Shown piece after piece: positions 44,177 through 52,793 of a DNA stretch of 64,000 bases; the first letter of the stretch is position 1, and every line of letters begins with the position of its first letter. Made by a program: the position numbers and the translations under genes. The notes below the pieces were generated by a model. That model was not told where the DNA came from and searched no databases. It saw only the letters and a list, made by a program, of their open reading frames with translations. Location: NCBI RefSeq assembly GCF_009728935.1, contig NZ_CP034235.1, forward strand, positions 2,208,001-2,272,000, in the 5' to 3' direction. The DNA comes from Paenibacillus psychroresistens. GTDB lineage: Bacteria; Bacillota; Bacilli; Paenibacillales; NBRC-103111.

Positions 44177-46326
44177 TGACCGACCTCAGCTTATTGAATT
44201 GTTGGAATACTTGGGATGTTAGACATGTGAATGCCGTTATGCGAATGTCTGATCTGGCACAAGTACGTGTCGGGTTCTATGACAATCAGCGAAAGCTATA
44301 TAAAGATGAATTCTTCGCAACAGAGATTACTAAATATGGAATGCATGATTTATATGGGCGATATTCAGAAATTGAAATAAAGTTTCAAGGAAGTGTTTAT
44401 AAACTGGAATCTGCCAGTAATGGGGATCAATTTGTCTATAAGGTTTCACCTCAGGGAAGCCCATTAAACTCTCATCTTAAATTCTATATAAGCGGATTGT
44501 TTCGTTGGGGTGGGAAAGGAAATTGCAGTATCGCCAAGGAAGGCCATCACCTGATTCTGCAATCCGATAAGCGTAAATATGCGATACAAGTAGTTGGCGA
44601 GATTGATGAAAGCACGTTGGTGAATGGATCACATTTAGGCATAACGCTGCATGCAGATAAACCCATTTATATTCAGTGCAATTCAACTATGACTATTCCC
44701 GAAATGGAAAGCGTGCTTGCTAAGAATAAGGGGATTTCTCTAAATGATGCAGTTAAAGGACAGAATGCTTTAAACGAAGTTCCGGAAGCCATTATGAAAG
44801 GTATGCTCTGGAATACGGTTTATGATCGTGTGAAGGATAGACTTGTAACTCCAGTGGCTAGAACCTGGTGTCTTGGCAAGATGGGGGAATGGGTCATGTT
44901 TGGTTCGTATGTATTATTCTGCTGGGATACCTTTCTTAGCAGCTTATTATGCGGCATTCAAGATAAAAAACTAGCCTATCAGCAGATTTACAGTATTCTT
45001 CAGGAAGTATCCAGCCGTGGAATGATTCCTAATTTCAGTGGTGAGCTGCGTAATTCCGAAGATCGTTCACAGCCGCCGGTTGGCGCATTTTGTGTGCTGA
45101 AATTGTATGAGCAATTTGGCGATATTGTATTATTAGAGCAAACCTTTGAAGCGCTGCTAAAGTGGAACCAGTGGTGGACAGTGAATAGAGACGGGAATCA
45201 AGACGGTTTGCTAGAATGGGGCTCCGATCCTTATCCAGATACACCAGAGAATACATTTATTGCAGGAGTCGAGCAAGTGGATGATCTTACGGCAGCCAAA
45301 TGGGAATCGGGATTGGACAACAGTCCGATGTATGATGAGGTCATCTATAATAAAGCCAGTCATACAATGGAGCTGTCCGATGTCGGGCTAAATTCTCTCT
45401 ATGCCTTGGATTGTCGGGCATTGTCAAAAATTGCTGAGCTATTAGGTAAACAAACCTTTGCGATTTCACTCGCGGTTGAATATGAGAGAGTGAAAACACT
45501 TGTTAACTTTGAACTGTGGAATGAAGAAAAAGGGATTTATATGAATAAAGACTGGAAAGGAGCGTTCAACGAGCGTGTTTCGCCAACCTGCTTCTATCCG
45601 ATGCTTGCTGGAATTGCCACACCTGAACAAGCGCAGAGAATGATGAATGAACATCTGTTGAATGAAAATAGGTTTTGGGGAGAATTTGTAATCCCGAGTG
45701 TACCCAAAGACGATCCAGCTTATCTAGAACAAGATTATTGGCGAGGTTACATCTGGGGACCTATGAACTATCTGGTCTATGAGGGCATTAAAAACTACAA
45801 ATTTCATGACGCTGCTTTTGCTTTTGCTGAGAAGAGCAATACTATTTTTATGAAAGAGTGGAAGCTCCATAGTCAAATACGTGAGAATTATCATGCCATT
45901 ACCGGTGAAGGAACCTGCACACATATGCAAACCTGGGGTGGATTGCTAGGATATGTCTATACAGAAGAATTTATAAGTGCTAGTGCATGGGGGGGATACC
46001 GTTTTGGCAATCTTTCGGGAGTATTGGGCGGCTTAAACAATTTTCCATTGGGGAGCGATCGCTATACGGTTGATTCGGGAAGTCATCTTATTGTGGATAA
46101 AAATGGTGAACCCTACATTCGAGCTAATGTGCCCGTACTCATTACAGATTGGTCTATTAAAAACCGCGTATTACATTGCAGCGTAGAACACAGAATGGCA
46201 GGAGAATTGGTTCTTACAATTAATGATGATGCTGATGAGTTTATCATATTTATTATTGGATTAACAGGCACAAGAGAGTTGCGAGAGACGGTAGATAGAT
46301 TCTCACAAGTCATTGCATTAATATAA
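44176..46326 (+). CDS. GH63-like (alpha/alpha)6 glycosidase, copy 2
   Basis: About 716 residues. The start overlaps the stop of copy 1; GGAGG suits the second ATG of the ATGATG pair (44176). Same architecture, with GNQDGLLEWGS (about 340), ESGLDNSPMYDE (about 377) and YWRGYIWGP (about 521). Clear sequence resemblance over the whole length shows tandem duplication followed by strong divergence, including an inserted stretch before ESGLDNSP (around FIAGVEQVDDLTAAKW). The two may act on different linkages or chain lengths, or as a heteromer; that is inference. Confidence 0.82.
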   Translation: MTDLSLLNCWNTWDVRHVNAVMRMSDLAQVRVGFYDNQRKLYKDEFFATEITKYGMHDLYGRYSEIEIKFQGSVYKLESASNGDQFVYKVSPQGSPLNSHLKFYISGLFRWGGKGNCSIAKEGHHLILQSDKRKYAIQVVGEIDESTLVNGSHLGITLHADKPIYIQCNSTMTIPEMESVLAKNKGISLNDAVKGQNALNEVPEAIMKGMLWNTVYDRVKDRLVTPVARTWCLGKMGEWVMFGSYVLFCWDTFLSSLLCGIQDKKLAYQQIYSILQEVSSRGMIPNFSGELRNSEDRSQPPVGAFCVLKLYEQFGDIVLLEQTFEALLKWNQWWTVNRDGNQDGLLEWGSDPYPDTPENTFIAGVEQVDDLTAAKWESGLDNSPMYDEVIYNKASHTMELSDVGLNSLYALDCRALSKIAELLGKQTFAISLAVEYERVKTLVNFELWNEEKGIYMNKDWKGAFNERVSPTCFYPMLAGIATPEQAQRMMNEHLLNENRFWGEFVIPSVPKDDPAYLEQDYWRGYIWGPMNYLVYEGIKNYKFHDAAFAFAEKSNTIFMKEWKLHSQIRENYHAITGEGTCTHMQTWGGLLGYVYTEEFISASAWGGYRFGNLSGVLGGLNNFPLGSDRYTVDSGSHLIVDKNGEPYIRANVPVLITDWSIKNRVLHCSVEHRMAGELVLTINDDADEFIIFIIGLTGTRELRETVDRFSQVIALI

Positions 46327-46370
46327 ATTAGATCTTGATCAATAAGCTTAAATAGAGATGAGGATTAAAT

Positions 46371-47178
46371 ATGAGAATCGATGCCCATCAGCATTATTGG
46401 CAGCTTAGCCGCGGCGTGGATGGCTTACGACTGATGCAGGCATTCTGCACCAAGAATATTTGCCTAATCAATTAGCCCTAATGCTGCATCAGCACAATAT
46501 AAATAAATCGATTGTGGTTCAAGCTGCATCAACAATTGCTGAAACGGAGTTTCTTCTTGAGCTATGCCAACAGGAGGTTTGTTTCATAATTTTCAGGAGC
46601 TTCATAAAACCATTGCCGTTAAGCTTGCACAAAAGCTGGATGACATGGCATTAATTTGCGATATTATTGCAGTGACAGATCAGTTAACGATTGGCGTGGT
46701 TGGCAATATCATTCGTGAGAGGCTTTCCTACTGGGCGGATAAGGGGAAAATAATTGTCGTTGATAGTAGAGATCGAATCGGGTTGTTTCGCAATGTAATT
46801 GTCAAACCGAATGAGATTGAAGCCGTTAGGTGGATAGAATCCGAGTATGACGGTGCAGAACGAACAATAGAACAATGGGCCGAGGTGGCTAAGGAGCTGT
46901 CTCAAGAGGTAAACGGTACGTGTTGCGTTACCCTAGGTTCGGATGGCGCTCTATGGATCGATTCCGAAACATGCATACTTATCCCAACTCGAGTAGTTGA
47001 GCCGCCAATTGATATTGTTGGTGCTGGAGATGGCTTTGCCGCTGCGTTGCTTTGTGCATTAGGGGCAGGAAGCGATGGACCAGAGGCAACAGCATTTGCT
47101 CATCTAGCTGCTTCGATTGTAATTAAGAAAATGGGTACCACAGGTACGGCTTCACCACAGGAAATCTTGGCTATTTAA
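46371..47178 (+). pseudogene. Fused remnants of a fuconolactonase-type amidohydrolase and a PfkB sugar kinase
   Basis: From ATG 46371 the sequence reads MRIDAHQHYWQLSRG, the opening of L-fuconolactone/L-rhamnonolactone hydrolases, then a one-base shift leads to WLTTDAGILHQEYLP and on to TIAETEFLLELC (near 46565). There it breaks off into the C-terminal half of a PfkB-type sugar kinase in another frame, with the family signature DIVGAGDGFAAALL near 47020, running to 47178. The kinase N-terminal half is absent. A deletion joined the two. The kinase part could still be translated from an internal start but lacks the sugar-binding N-terminus. Confidence 0.78.
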
Positions 47179-47203
47179 TAATTGAACGAAGGGGGAGAAT
47201 ATA

Positions 47204-47854
47204 TTGCTCTCAACAGAAAGCTACCAAATGGTTATGAGTGAGCTTTTAAATAAGTACCCGGACTTATCCGTTTGCAGTGAGGATTTTGAAAAGGTGTTTC
47301 GTAAGTTATCTGAGACCTTCCGGACAGGCGGGAAACTGCTCGTCTGCGGAAATGGCGGCAGTGCCTCCGATAGTGAGCATATCGTTGGTGAATTAATGAA
47401 AGGCTTCATGACCAGAAGACCACTCTCTGAAGAACAACGAAGTTTATTTCACTCGCTCTTTCCAGAAGATGGAGCCTATCTGGCAGACCATTTACAAGGG
47501 GCTTTACCAGCCATTTCCTTAGTCAGTCATTCCGCGCTGATGACTGCATACGCAAACGATGTAGCAGCAGATATGGTCTTTGCCCAACAAGTTTTTGGCT
47601 ACGCCAAAGCAGGTGACACCTTGCTCGGGATTAGTACATCAGGTAATTCCCATAATGTTATCCGGGCTATGCAAGTGGCAAAAGCAATGGGCGTAACAAC
47701 GATCGGCTTGACTGGTGAGGGCGGCGGGAGATTGGCAGAAATATGTGATGTAACGATACGCGTTCCATGGAGGAAAACACCTGATATTCAAGAACGACAT
47801 CTTCCCCTTTATCACACGTTGTGTATACTGCTGGAAAAAGAGTTTTTCTCATGA
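47204..47854 (+). CDS. SIS-domain sugar-phosphate isomerase, GmhA-like
   Basis: 216 residues, TTG start after GGGGGAGA. One SIS domain with the phosphate-binding CGNGGSASDSEHIVGEL (about 45-61) and STSGNSHNV (about 146). Closest to the sedoheptulose-7-phosphate isomerase family, which in Paenibacillus loci often sits beside PfkB-type sugar kinases, as here beside the kinase remnant. Length fits the family. With its kinase partner broken, its present role is uncertain. Final gene of the 42062 operon. Confidence 0.85.
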   Translation: MLSTESYQMVMSELLNKYPDLSVCSEDFEKVFRKLSETFRTGGKLLVCGNGGSASDSEHIVGELMKGFMTRRPLSEEQRSLFHSLFPEDGAYLADHLQGALPAISLVSHSALMTAYANDVAADMVFAQQVFGYAKAGDTLLGISTSGNSHNVIRAMQVAKAMGVTTIGLTGEGGGRLAEICDVTIRVPWRKTPDIQERHLPLYHTLCILLEKEFFS

Positions 47855-47922
47855 AGCTGAGTTAGCGTATAAAGTGACTATTAATGAGGAGAGGAGGAGT
47901 TTTGGATTAAATATGATCAGAC

Positions 47923-49065
47923 TCAGTTGATTAGGCCTGTACTTATGATATGGACTTGAATGGTTGGCTTCAACTTCACATCCTTGTACTTATTCTCCCA
48001 GTCGATGTTTTTCCACAGCTCTGAGTGGTTTACTCTTAGTTTTCTGCCGATTCCGAGAGCATCGCAATTCGCTTCCAGCAAACTGTTTGCGACTCCTGCT
48101 GCTTGTTTGTTTAACGAAGCAGATAATTCCTGATTCAGCTGCTCGCGATCGATTTTAGTACCCAGATTGCTTGAGTAACTTCTAAGCTCACCATAAAGAT
48201 CAACCTTAATGAAGCACTCGATTTTTTGCGTATTTTTATCAACAAACACCTTGAATGATCTCTTTGATTTCCTTGCTTCAAATGTAATCAAATTCGTTTT
48301 TATCTCTTTAGATTTGTCCTGTTCAGGGCTTTGACTGATAGGTATATCCATGAATGCATGTCTGTTTAGCTTGTTTTTTAGAAGCATTAATAGGATACTG
48401 TCATCACGGGACAAGGTCACTCCGGTAAATTTATCTCCATTAAATAATCCAACACGGTCAATGATTAAAGTTTTATTCCTAACTATCCGAATCATGGGCA
48501 GCACCAGATCTGCATCCGGGTCAGAAATTTGACTCCATAAAGAATACAAAGTTTGCTTCGGAACAATCGTCTTGCCCTCTGCTCCAACAACCATTTGCTT
48601 AATGTCAAAAGCGACAGGACTCTTTGCTAATTTTTCAATTGATATAACTTCAGAAGCTAATCCTGTACTTATTAGAACATTTGATTTCAGATACCCTTTA
48701 GGACTGCGGTAAATAAACTCCAAAGGGGACATAATGCCTCGCTTCGCCAGCTCCTCCCCGATGATCACAACATGGGCCTTGCTTGGTTCAAGGGTGCCTG
48801 GAAGCATACTATCAATTTTATTACCAATATTGAAAACGGAATCCCCGGTTGCTTGAATCAATTCATCCTTCACATCGAATTGTCCTCCACCTTTACTCTC
48901 CAAATTGATAGCTCTAACTGTTGCAGTGATTTGATTATCTTTAGCAGCATCCAGGCTGATCCCGTTTATCATCTTTTTATTGATTAAATAATGAATGTCC
49001 CAACACCCTGATAGGACTACTGAAAGTAATCCAATAATGACTGCAAGAAATATTTTTTTTCTCAA
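47923..49065 (-). CDS. gerC: Spore germination lipoprotein, Ger(x)C family
   Basis: 380 residues, TTG start overlapping the stop of the permease gene. Signal peptide with lipobox VLSGC followed by WD, the hallmark of GerAC-type proteins. Third subunit of a germinant receptor in the spore inner membrane. Order A, B, C with overlaps shows a single operon read on the minus strand. Converges on the isomerase gene. Confidence 0.9.
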   Translation of the reverse strand: MRKKIFLAVIIGLLSVVLSGCWDIHYLINKKMINGISLDAAKDNQITATVRAINLESKGGGQFDVKDELIQATGDSVFNIGNKIDSMLPGTLEPSKAHVVIIGEELAKRGIMSPLEFIYRSPKGYLKSNVLISTGLASEVISIEKLAKSPVAFDIKQMVVGAEGKTIVPKQTLYSLWSQISDPDADLVLPMIRIVRNKTLIIDRVGLFNGDKFTGVTLSRDDSILLMLLKNKLNRHAFMDIPISQSPEQDKSKEIKTNLITFEARKSKRSFKVFVDKNTQKIECFIKVDLYGELRSYSSNLGTKIDREQLNQELSASLNKQAAGVANSLLEANCDALGIGRKLRVNHSELWKNIDWENKYKDVKLKPTIQVHIISTGLIN

Positions 49066-50147
49066 GCTGACCCAACCTTTTCAGTATTTTTTAGCAGGAA
49101 GGACACCAACCATAACAATATTGGCAACGCTGCAATCATAATAAAGTATCCATACTCCAATAATTTACTAAAAATATCTATATTTTCTAAGGCGGATAAA
49201 TACCACGCTAATAAATAGACAAACACCCCACTGATCCATACTAACCTTCGATAAGAGCTTTGGTTTCTACTTAGACTTTTTCCGGCTATGCATAGATAAG
49301 AAACGATGGTCAAGGTCATTGGAATAATCCAAATTGTCAAAAATAGCAGATCCAAACGATCAAACAATTGATAAGTTAACCCTTTGAGAATAAACAAAAC
49401 GGGTTCATTCACTTGTTCTAACGCCTTGGGACTAAATCCGACCAGGCAAATAAATACAAAATAAGTATAAAATAGTGTAACAAAGCAATTAGCTAAGGAG
49501 ATTACACGAAACAAACCTTTGGGATTGTTTTGAACTTGGGCGAAGAAATAGAAGATCACCTCAAAACCGAGCATGGAAAAAAAGGTTCTTTGACTTCCTT
49601 TGAAAATTTGCATAGCACCTGATTGACCTACCGGCAAAATGTTAGAAAAGTGCATTTCATTAGTAAAGTTTAAAAAACTGATCAGGATCAAAAAACCGAA
49701 TAGTAATGAAGCTAATACAAAAAATCTTGCAATTACACGCAAATTTTCAATAGCCAAATAGACAACAATCCCTATGATGAGCAGAAGTAGAACCCAACTT
49801 GGCGTATTGGGGAGCATCCATGTATGAATCAAGTGGACATAGAGTGTACTCGCATAACCCGCTATGAGAATATAAAAAACATAATAAATGAGGTTTAAAG
49901 CTTTACCTATATATGATCCAAATATTCGGACCGTAATTTCACTTAAGGTGTGATTTGGAAATTTTTTAAGCAACTGCCAGTAAACGAAAAGCAAAAGCTG
50001 AATAACGACCCCAGCCAGGAGTACCGAGATCCAGGCATCCCTTTTAGCAATCCTATGAATTTCCGAAGGCAAGGATAAAAGGCCTATTCCAATCTGCGTT
50101 TTGATTATCAAAAAAAACAATTGGGATCTGGTTATCGTATTATTCAA
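49062..50147 (-). CDS. gerB: Spore germination permease-like protein, GerB family
   Basis: About 361 residues with ten or so transmembrane helices, of the amino-acid/polyamine transporter type used as B subunit in germinant receptors. A GTG at 50159 lies within the ribosome binding site AGGAGGTGG; the TTG at 50147, eight bases further and overlapping the gerA stop (TTGA), is the better start. Germinants bind this subunit in known receptors. Confidence 0.9.
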   Translation of the reverse strand: MNNTITRSQLFFLIIKTQIGIGLLSLPSEIHRIAKRDAWISVLLAGVVIQLLLFVYWQLLKKFPNHTLSEITVRIFGSYIGKALNLIYYVFYILIAGYASTLYVHLIHTWMLPNTPSWVLLLLIIGIVVYLAIENLRVIARFFVLASLLFGFLILISFLNFTNEMHFSNILPVGQSGAMQIFKGSQRTFFSMLGFEVIFYFFAQVQNNPKGLFRVISLANCFVTLFYTYFVFICLVGFSPKALEQVNEPVLFILKGLTYQLFDRLDLLFLTIWIIPMTLTIVSYLCIAGKSLSRNQSSYRRLVWISGVFVYLLAWYLSALENIDIFSKLLEYGYFIMIAALPILLWLVSFLLKNTEKVGSA

Positions 50148-51649
50148 GAGCGCTTCCACCTCCTGAGAAATGACTGTATATGGAAACCGGGTTTCTTAGT
50201 CTTCGAGTCTTTAGAGGTCTTCCAAATAGGAAGTCTAAAAAAAATATCAATTTGACCTTTTTTACCATTAAAAGGGCCAAAAGGCGCGAAATAAGGTACA
50301 CCTAGTGTCTCAATCTTGCATAAATGAATGCAGATGGCCATCATAATGATGGAGATTCCGAATAAGCCAAACAAAGAAGCAGCTAGCATCGAAGGAAATC
50401 CTAAAATCCTCAAGCTTGTTCCGAACTCACTTAACGGACTTACGAAAGATGCAATCGCCGTCAATCCAATAACGACAATCATAGTATGAGAAACCAGATG
50501 GGCTTCCACTACAGCGGTGCCTATGACTAATCCCCCAACAATACCAATCGTTTGAGCTATGGGTGAAGGTAACCGAATTGCAGCCTCTTTCAGCAATTCA
50601 AGAATGATAAGCATGACAATCGCTTCTAAGATAGGTGGTAATGGAACATATGTTAAAGAAACCGTAACGGAATAAAGAATGCCTACAGGAAGTACTTCGG
50701 AGTGGTATGATACGATAGCAATATAGATCGCTGGCAAACTAATGGCAAGCATAAAGCTAATATAACGGATAATCCGATAAAATGATCCCGTAATCCATCT
50801 ACCGTTGTAATCATCCGGGGATTGAAAAAATGAGAAAAAAGTGATCGGAAGGACCAAAACACAAGGGCTGCCGTCAACAATGATAACGATTTTTCCTTCC
50901 ATTAAATAAGAAACTGCCCGATCCGGCCTTTCGGTCTGAATCGTTTGCGGAAAAGGAGATAACGGGTGCTCTTCGATCATCTCTTCAATGTTGCCAACGG
51001 AATACAAATAATCAAGATCGATAGCTGATAATCTTTTCTCGCATTCTTCAATTATATTGGTATCGGCTATGTTGTCCATATGCATCATAGCTACTTTCGT
51101 TTTCGTGACACTACCTAGTGTAAAGTATTTCACCTTCAATTTGGGACTTTTGATTCGATTGCGGATTAAATTGAGATTAACGCTTAAGCTTTCTATGAAG
51201 CCGTCATGTGAGCCCTTAATGATTTGTTCTTCTTTGGGTTCTTGGATAGAACGGTTATACAATTCTGCGACTGGCATCATGATCGCGGCTGAATCATTTT
51301 CTAGTACACTTATGCAAAATCCATTGAGTAAAGATGTTCCTATTTGAAGAATATCGGATGATTTCTTGACTTCGATTGAGTTCAGGATCTGTTCAATGTC
51401 ACTTGAGTTTGATTCCAGCAAAGGCTTTAAAACACTGGATTGAATTAAATCTGTTTTTACAAGGGCTTCTAAATATAATAACGCGCACGATTGATTGTTA
51501 ACTACGAGCTTTTGAATCATTAAGTCTTCAGTATAGGATAAATAGGCTTGAATCTGCGCAATTTTCAGATCGATAGCTCCAGGGTTCAACTCAACTGCAT
51601 GGCTTTCTGCTTCCGTTGGTGGTTGTTTTTTAATTTTTAAGTGGTTCAT
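50144..51649 (-). CDS. gerA: Spore germination protein, GerA family
   Basis: 501 residues. Soluble N-terminal two-part domain (to about 260) including YLMEGKIVIIVDGSPCVLVLP, then five or so transmembrane helices with PLPPILEAIVMLIILELLKEA, a family block. GGGGTG lies about seven bases upstream of the ATG. A subunit of the germinant receptor. Its presence shows that the organism forms endospores. No sigma-G promoter could be fixed by eye. Confidence 0.92.
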   Translation of the reverse strand: MNHLKIKKQPPTEAESHAVELNPGAIDLKIAQIQAYLSYTEDLMIQKLVVNNQSCALLYLEALVKTDLIQSSVLKPLLESNSSDIEQILNSIEVKKSSDILQIGTSLLNGFCISVLENDSAAIMMPVAELYNRSIQEPKEEQIIKGSHDGFIESLSVNLNLIRNRIKSPKLKVKYFTLGSVTKTKVAMMHMDNIADTNIIEECEKRLSAIDLDYLYSVGNIEEMIEEHPLSPFPQTIQTERPDRAVSYLMEGKIVIIVDGSPCVLVLPITFFSFFQSPDDYNGRWITGSFYRIIRYISFMLAISLPAIYIAIVSYHSEVLPVGILYSVTVSLTYVPLPPILEAIVMLIILELLKEAAIRLPSPIAQTIGIVGGLVIGTAVVEAHLVSHTMIVVIGLTAIASFVSPLSEFGTSLRILGFPSMLAASLFGLFGISIIMMAICIHLCKIETLGVPYFAPFGPFNGKKGQIDIFFRLPIWKTSKDSKTKKPGFHIQSFLRRWKRS

Positions 51650-51698
51650 GCAATCATCACCCCGCCCTTAATAAATCATTACCTATTATTAACAAGAA

Positions 51699-51730
51699 CC
51701 CCCGTAATTATTTTTCATAATTACGGGGGG
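51699..51730 (-). terminator. Terminator of the minus-strand AraC gene
   Basis: CCCCCGTAATTAT and ATAATTACGGGGG form a perfect 13-bp stem around TTTTC. Located 36 bases after the AraC stop and just before gerA, it isolates the two. Confidence 0.8.
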
Positions 51731-51765
51731 CGTTTATTTATGGTGAATGACAAGGATGATACAGG

Positions 51766-52656
51766 CTAGGTTTTTAAACGATAATGAGTAGGTGGTACCC
51801 CTTCGTACTTTTTAAAGATTCGTGTAAAGTAAAACGCATCCTGATAGCCTACTTCCAAAGCAATCTCAGTTATGGTTCGATGGGTGTTATCAAATAAATA
51901 TTTGGCCCGCTGAATGCGTAGTTGATGCATGTAGGCTGTAATACTCATACTCGAATGCTTCTTGAAAACCTGGCAAATATATTCATAGGTTTTACCTAAA
52001 CTGGTTTCCATTCTATCTCTTGACAGCTCATGGCTATAATATTCTTCTATATAGTTCACGGTTTTTCGGTAGGTTAAATAAGACGCAGGAACGGAAGAGT
52101 CCATGTGGTTCTGGGCTAATAAGCTTTCAGCTAACAGCTCAGTGATTTGCATTAAATTAATATTTGCCCGATATCGGCTGTATCCTCTGGGATTGGCCAT
52201 TTCGTCATGCAGTTTTTCTGCAAATCCCAATAACGCATATAAAAAAACAGGTGTCGATTTTCTGGGCAGCAGTAAATAATCAATCAATGCATCATTTCCT
52301 GTACGAAGATCTTTATCCGTAAAGCGGCTCCATTGCAAAGCTTGAGCCGGGAACATTGTTTCCTCAACCAGGCGCAGCATAGGATCCGCTGCAAATTGAA
52401 TCCAGTAGAAGCCCGCTGTGTCTCTAATTTCTTTCCATCCGGAATGAAATTCCCAAGGTGCTAATAGATAGCATTCTCCAGATTGTAGAGTAAGCTTTTC
52501 TTGTTCTACTTGGAGATAAATCGGACCTTCCGTGACAATAATTAATTCAAAGTAAGGATTTGCATGGGAAACATGAAGAAACTCAGCGTTTCCTTTATGA
52601 ACGTTTACCCATTTGACATCAATATGCGTTAAGCGGGACATTGAGAAATAACTCAT
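51766..52656 (-). CDS. AraC-family regulator with cupin-type sensor domain
   Basis: 296 residues. N-terminal cupin (about 20-140; SGECYLLAPWEFHSGW is typical), C-terminal double HTH (about 195-296) with RTITEIALEVGYQDAFYFTRIF and the end PPTHYRLKT. AGGAG lies seven bases before the ATG. Cytoplasmic, so it would bind an imported sugar. Divergent from the ADP-ribosylglycohydrolase-family gene, which is its most likely target. Confidence 0.9.
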   Translation of the reverse strand: MSYFSMSRLTHIDVKWVNVHKGNAEFLHVSHANPYFELIIVTEGPIYLQVEQEKLTLQSGECYLLAPWEFHSGWKEIRDTAGFYWIQFAADPMLRLVEETMFPAQALQWSRFTDKDLRTGNDALIDYLLLPRKSTPVFLYALLGFAEKLHDEMANPRGYSRYRANINLMQITELLAESLLAQNHMDSSVPASYLTYRKTVNYIEEYYSHELSRDRMETSLGKTYEYICQVFKKHSSMSITAYMHQLRIQRAKYLFDNTHRTITEIALEVGYQDAFYFTRIFKKYEGVPPTHYRLKT

Positions 52657-52738
52657 TGGAAGCTCCTAAACACAATTAAGATTTTGGATTGTAAAATGAT
52701 AATCACGTGCATGTTATCTCGCTGAAACTGTTGATATA

Positions 52739-52754
52739 TTTGAATCGATTCAAA
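52739..52754. promoter_or_regulatory. Perfect 16-bp palindrome of LacI-operator type
   Basis: TTTGAATCGATTCAAA is a perfect inverted repeat with a central CG, the form of LacI-family operators. It lies in the 137-base divergent region, 40 bases before the plus-strand start. No plain LacI gene is in the window; the GntR/LacI protein at 54990 has other boxes. Confidence 0.55.
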
Positions 52755-52793
52755 ATGATTATATCAAATTTTATGGGAAGTTGGGATCAGTAA

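Noticed and set aside
46460-46654. 64-codon frame as a separate small gene
   Set aside because: Its first part is the frameshifted continuation of the lactonase remnant (TIAETEFLLELC), and its end is out-of-frame kinase sequence.
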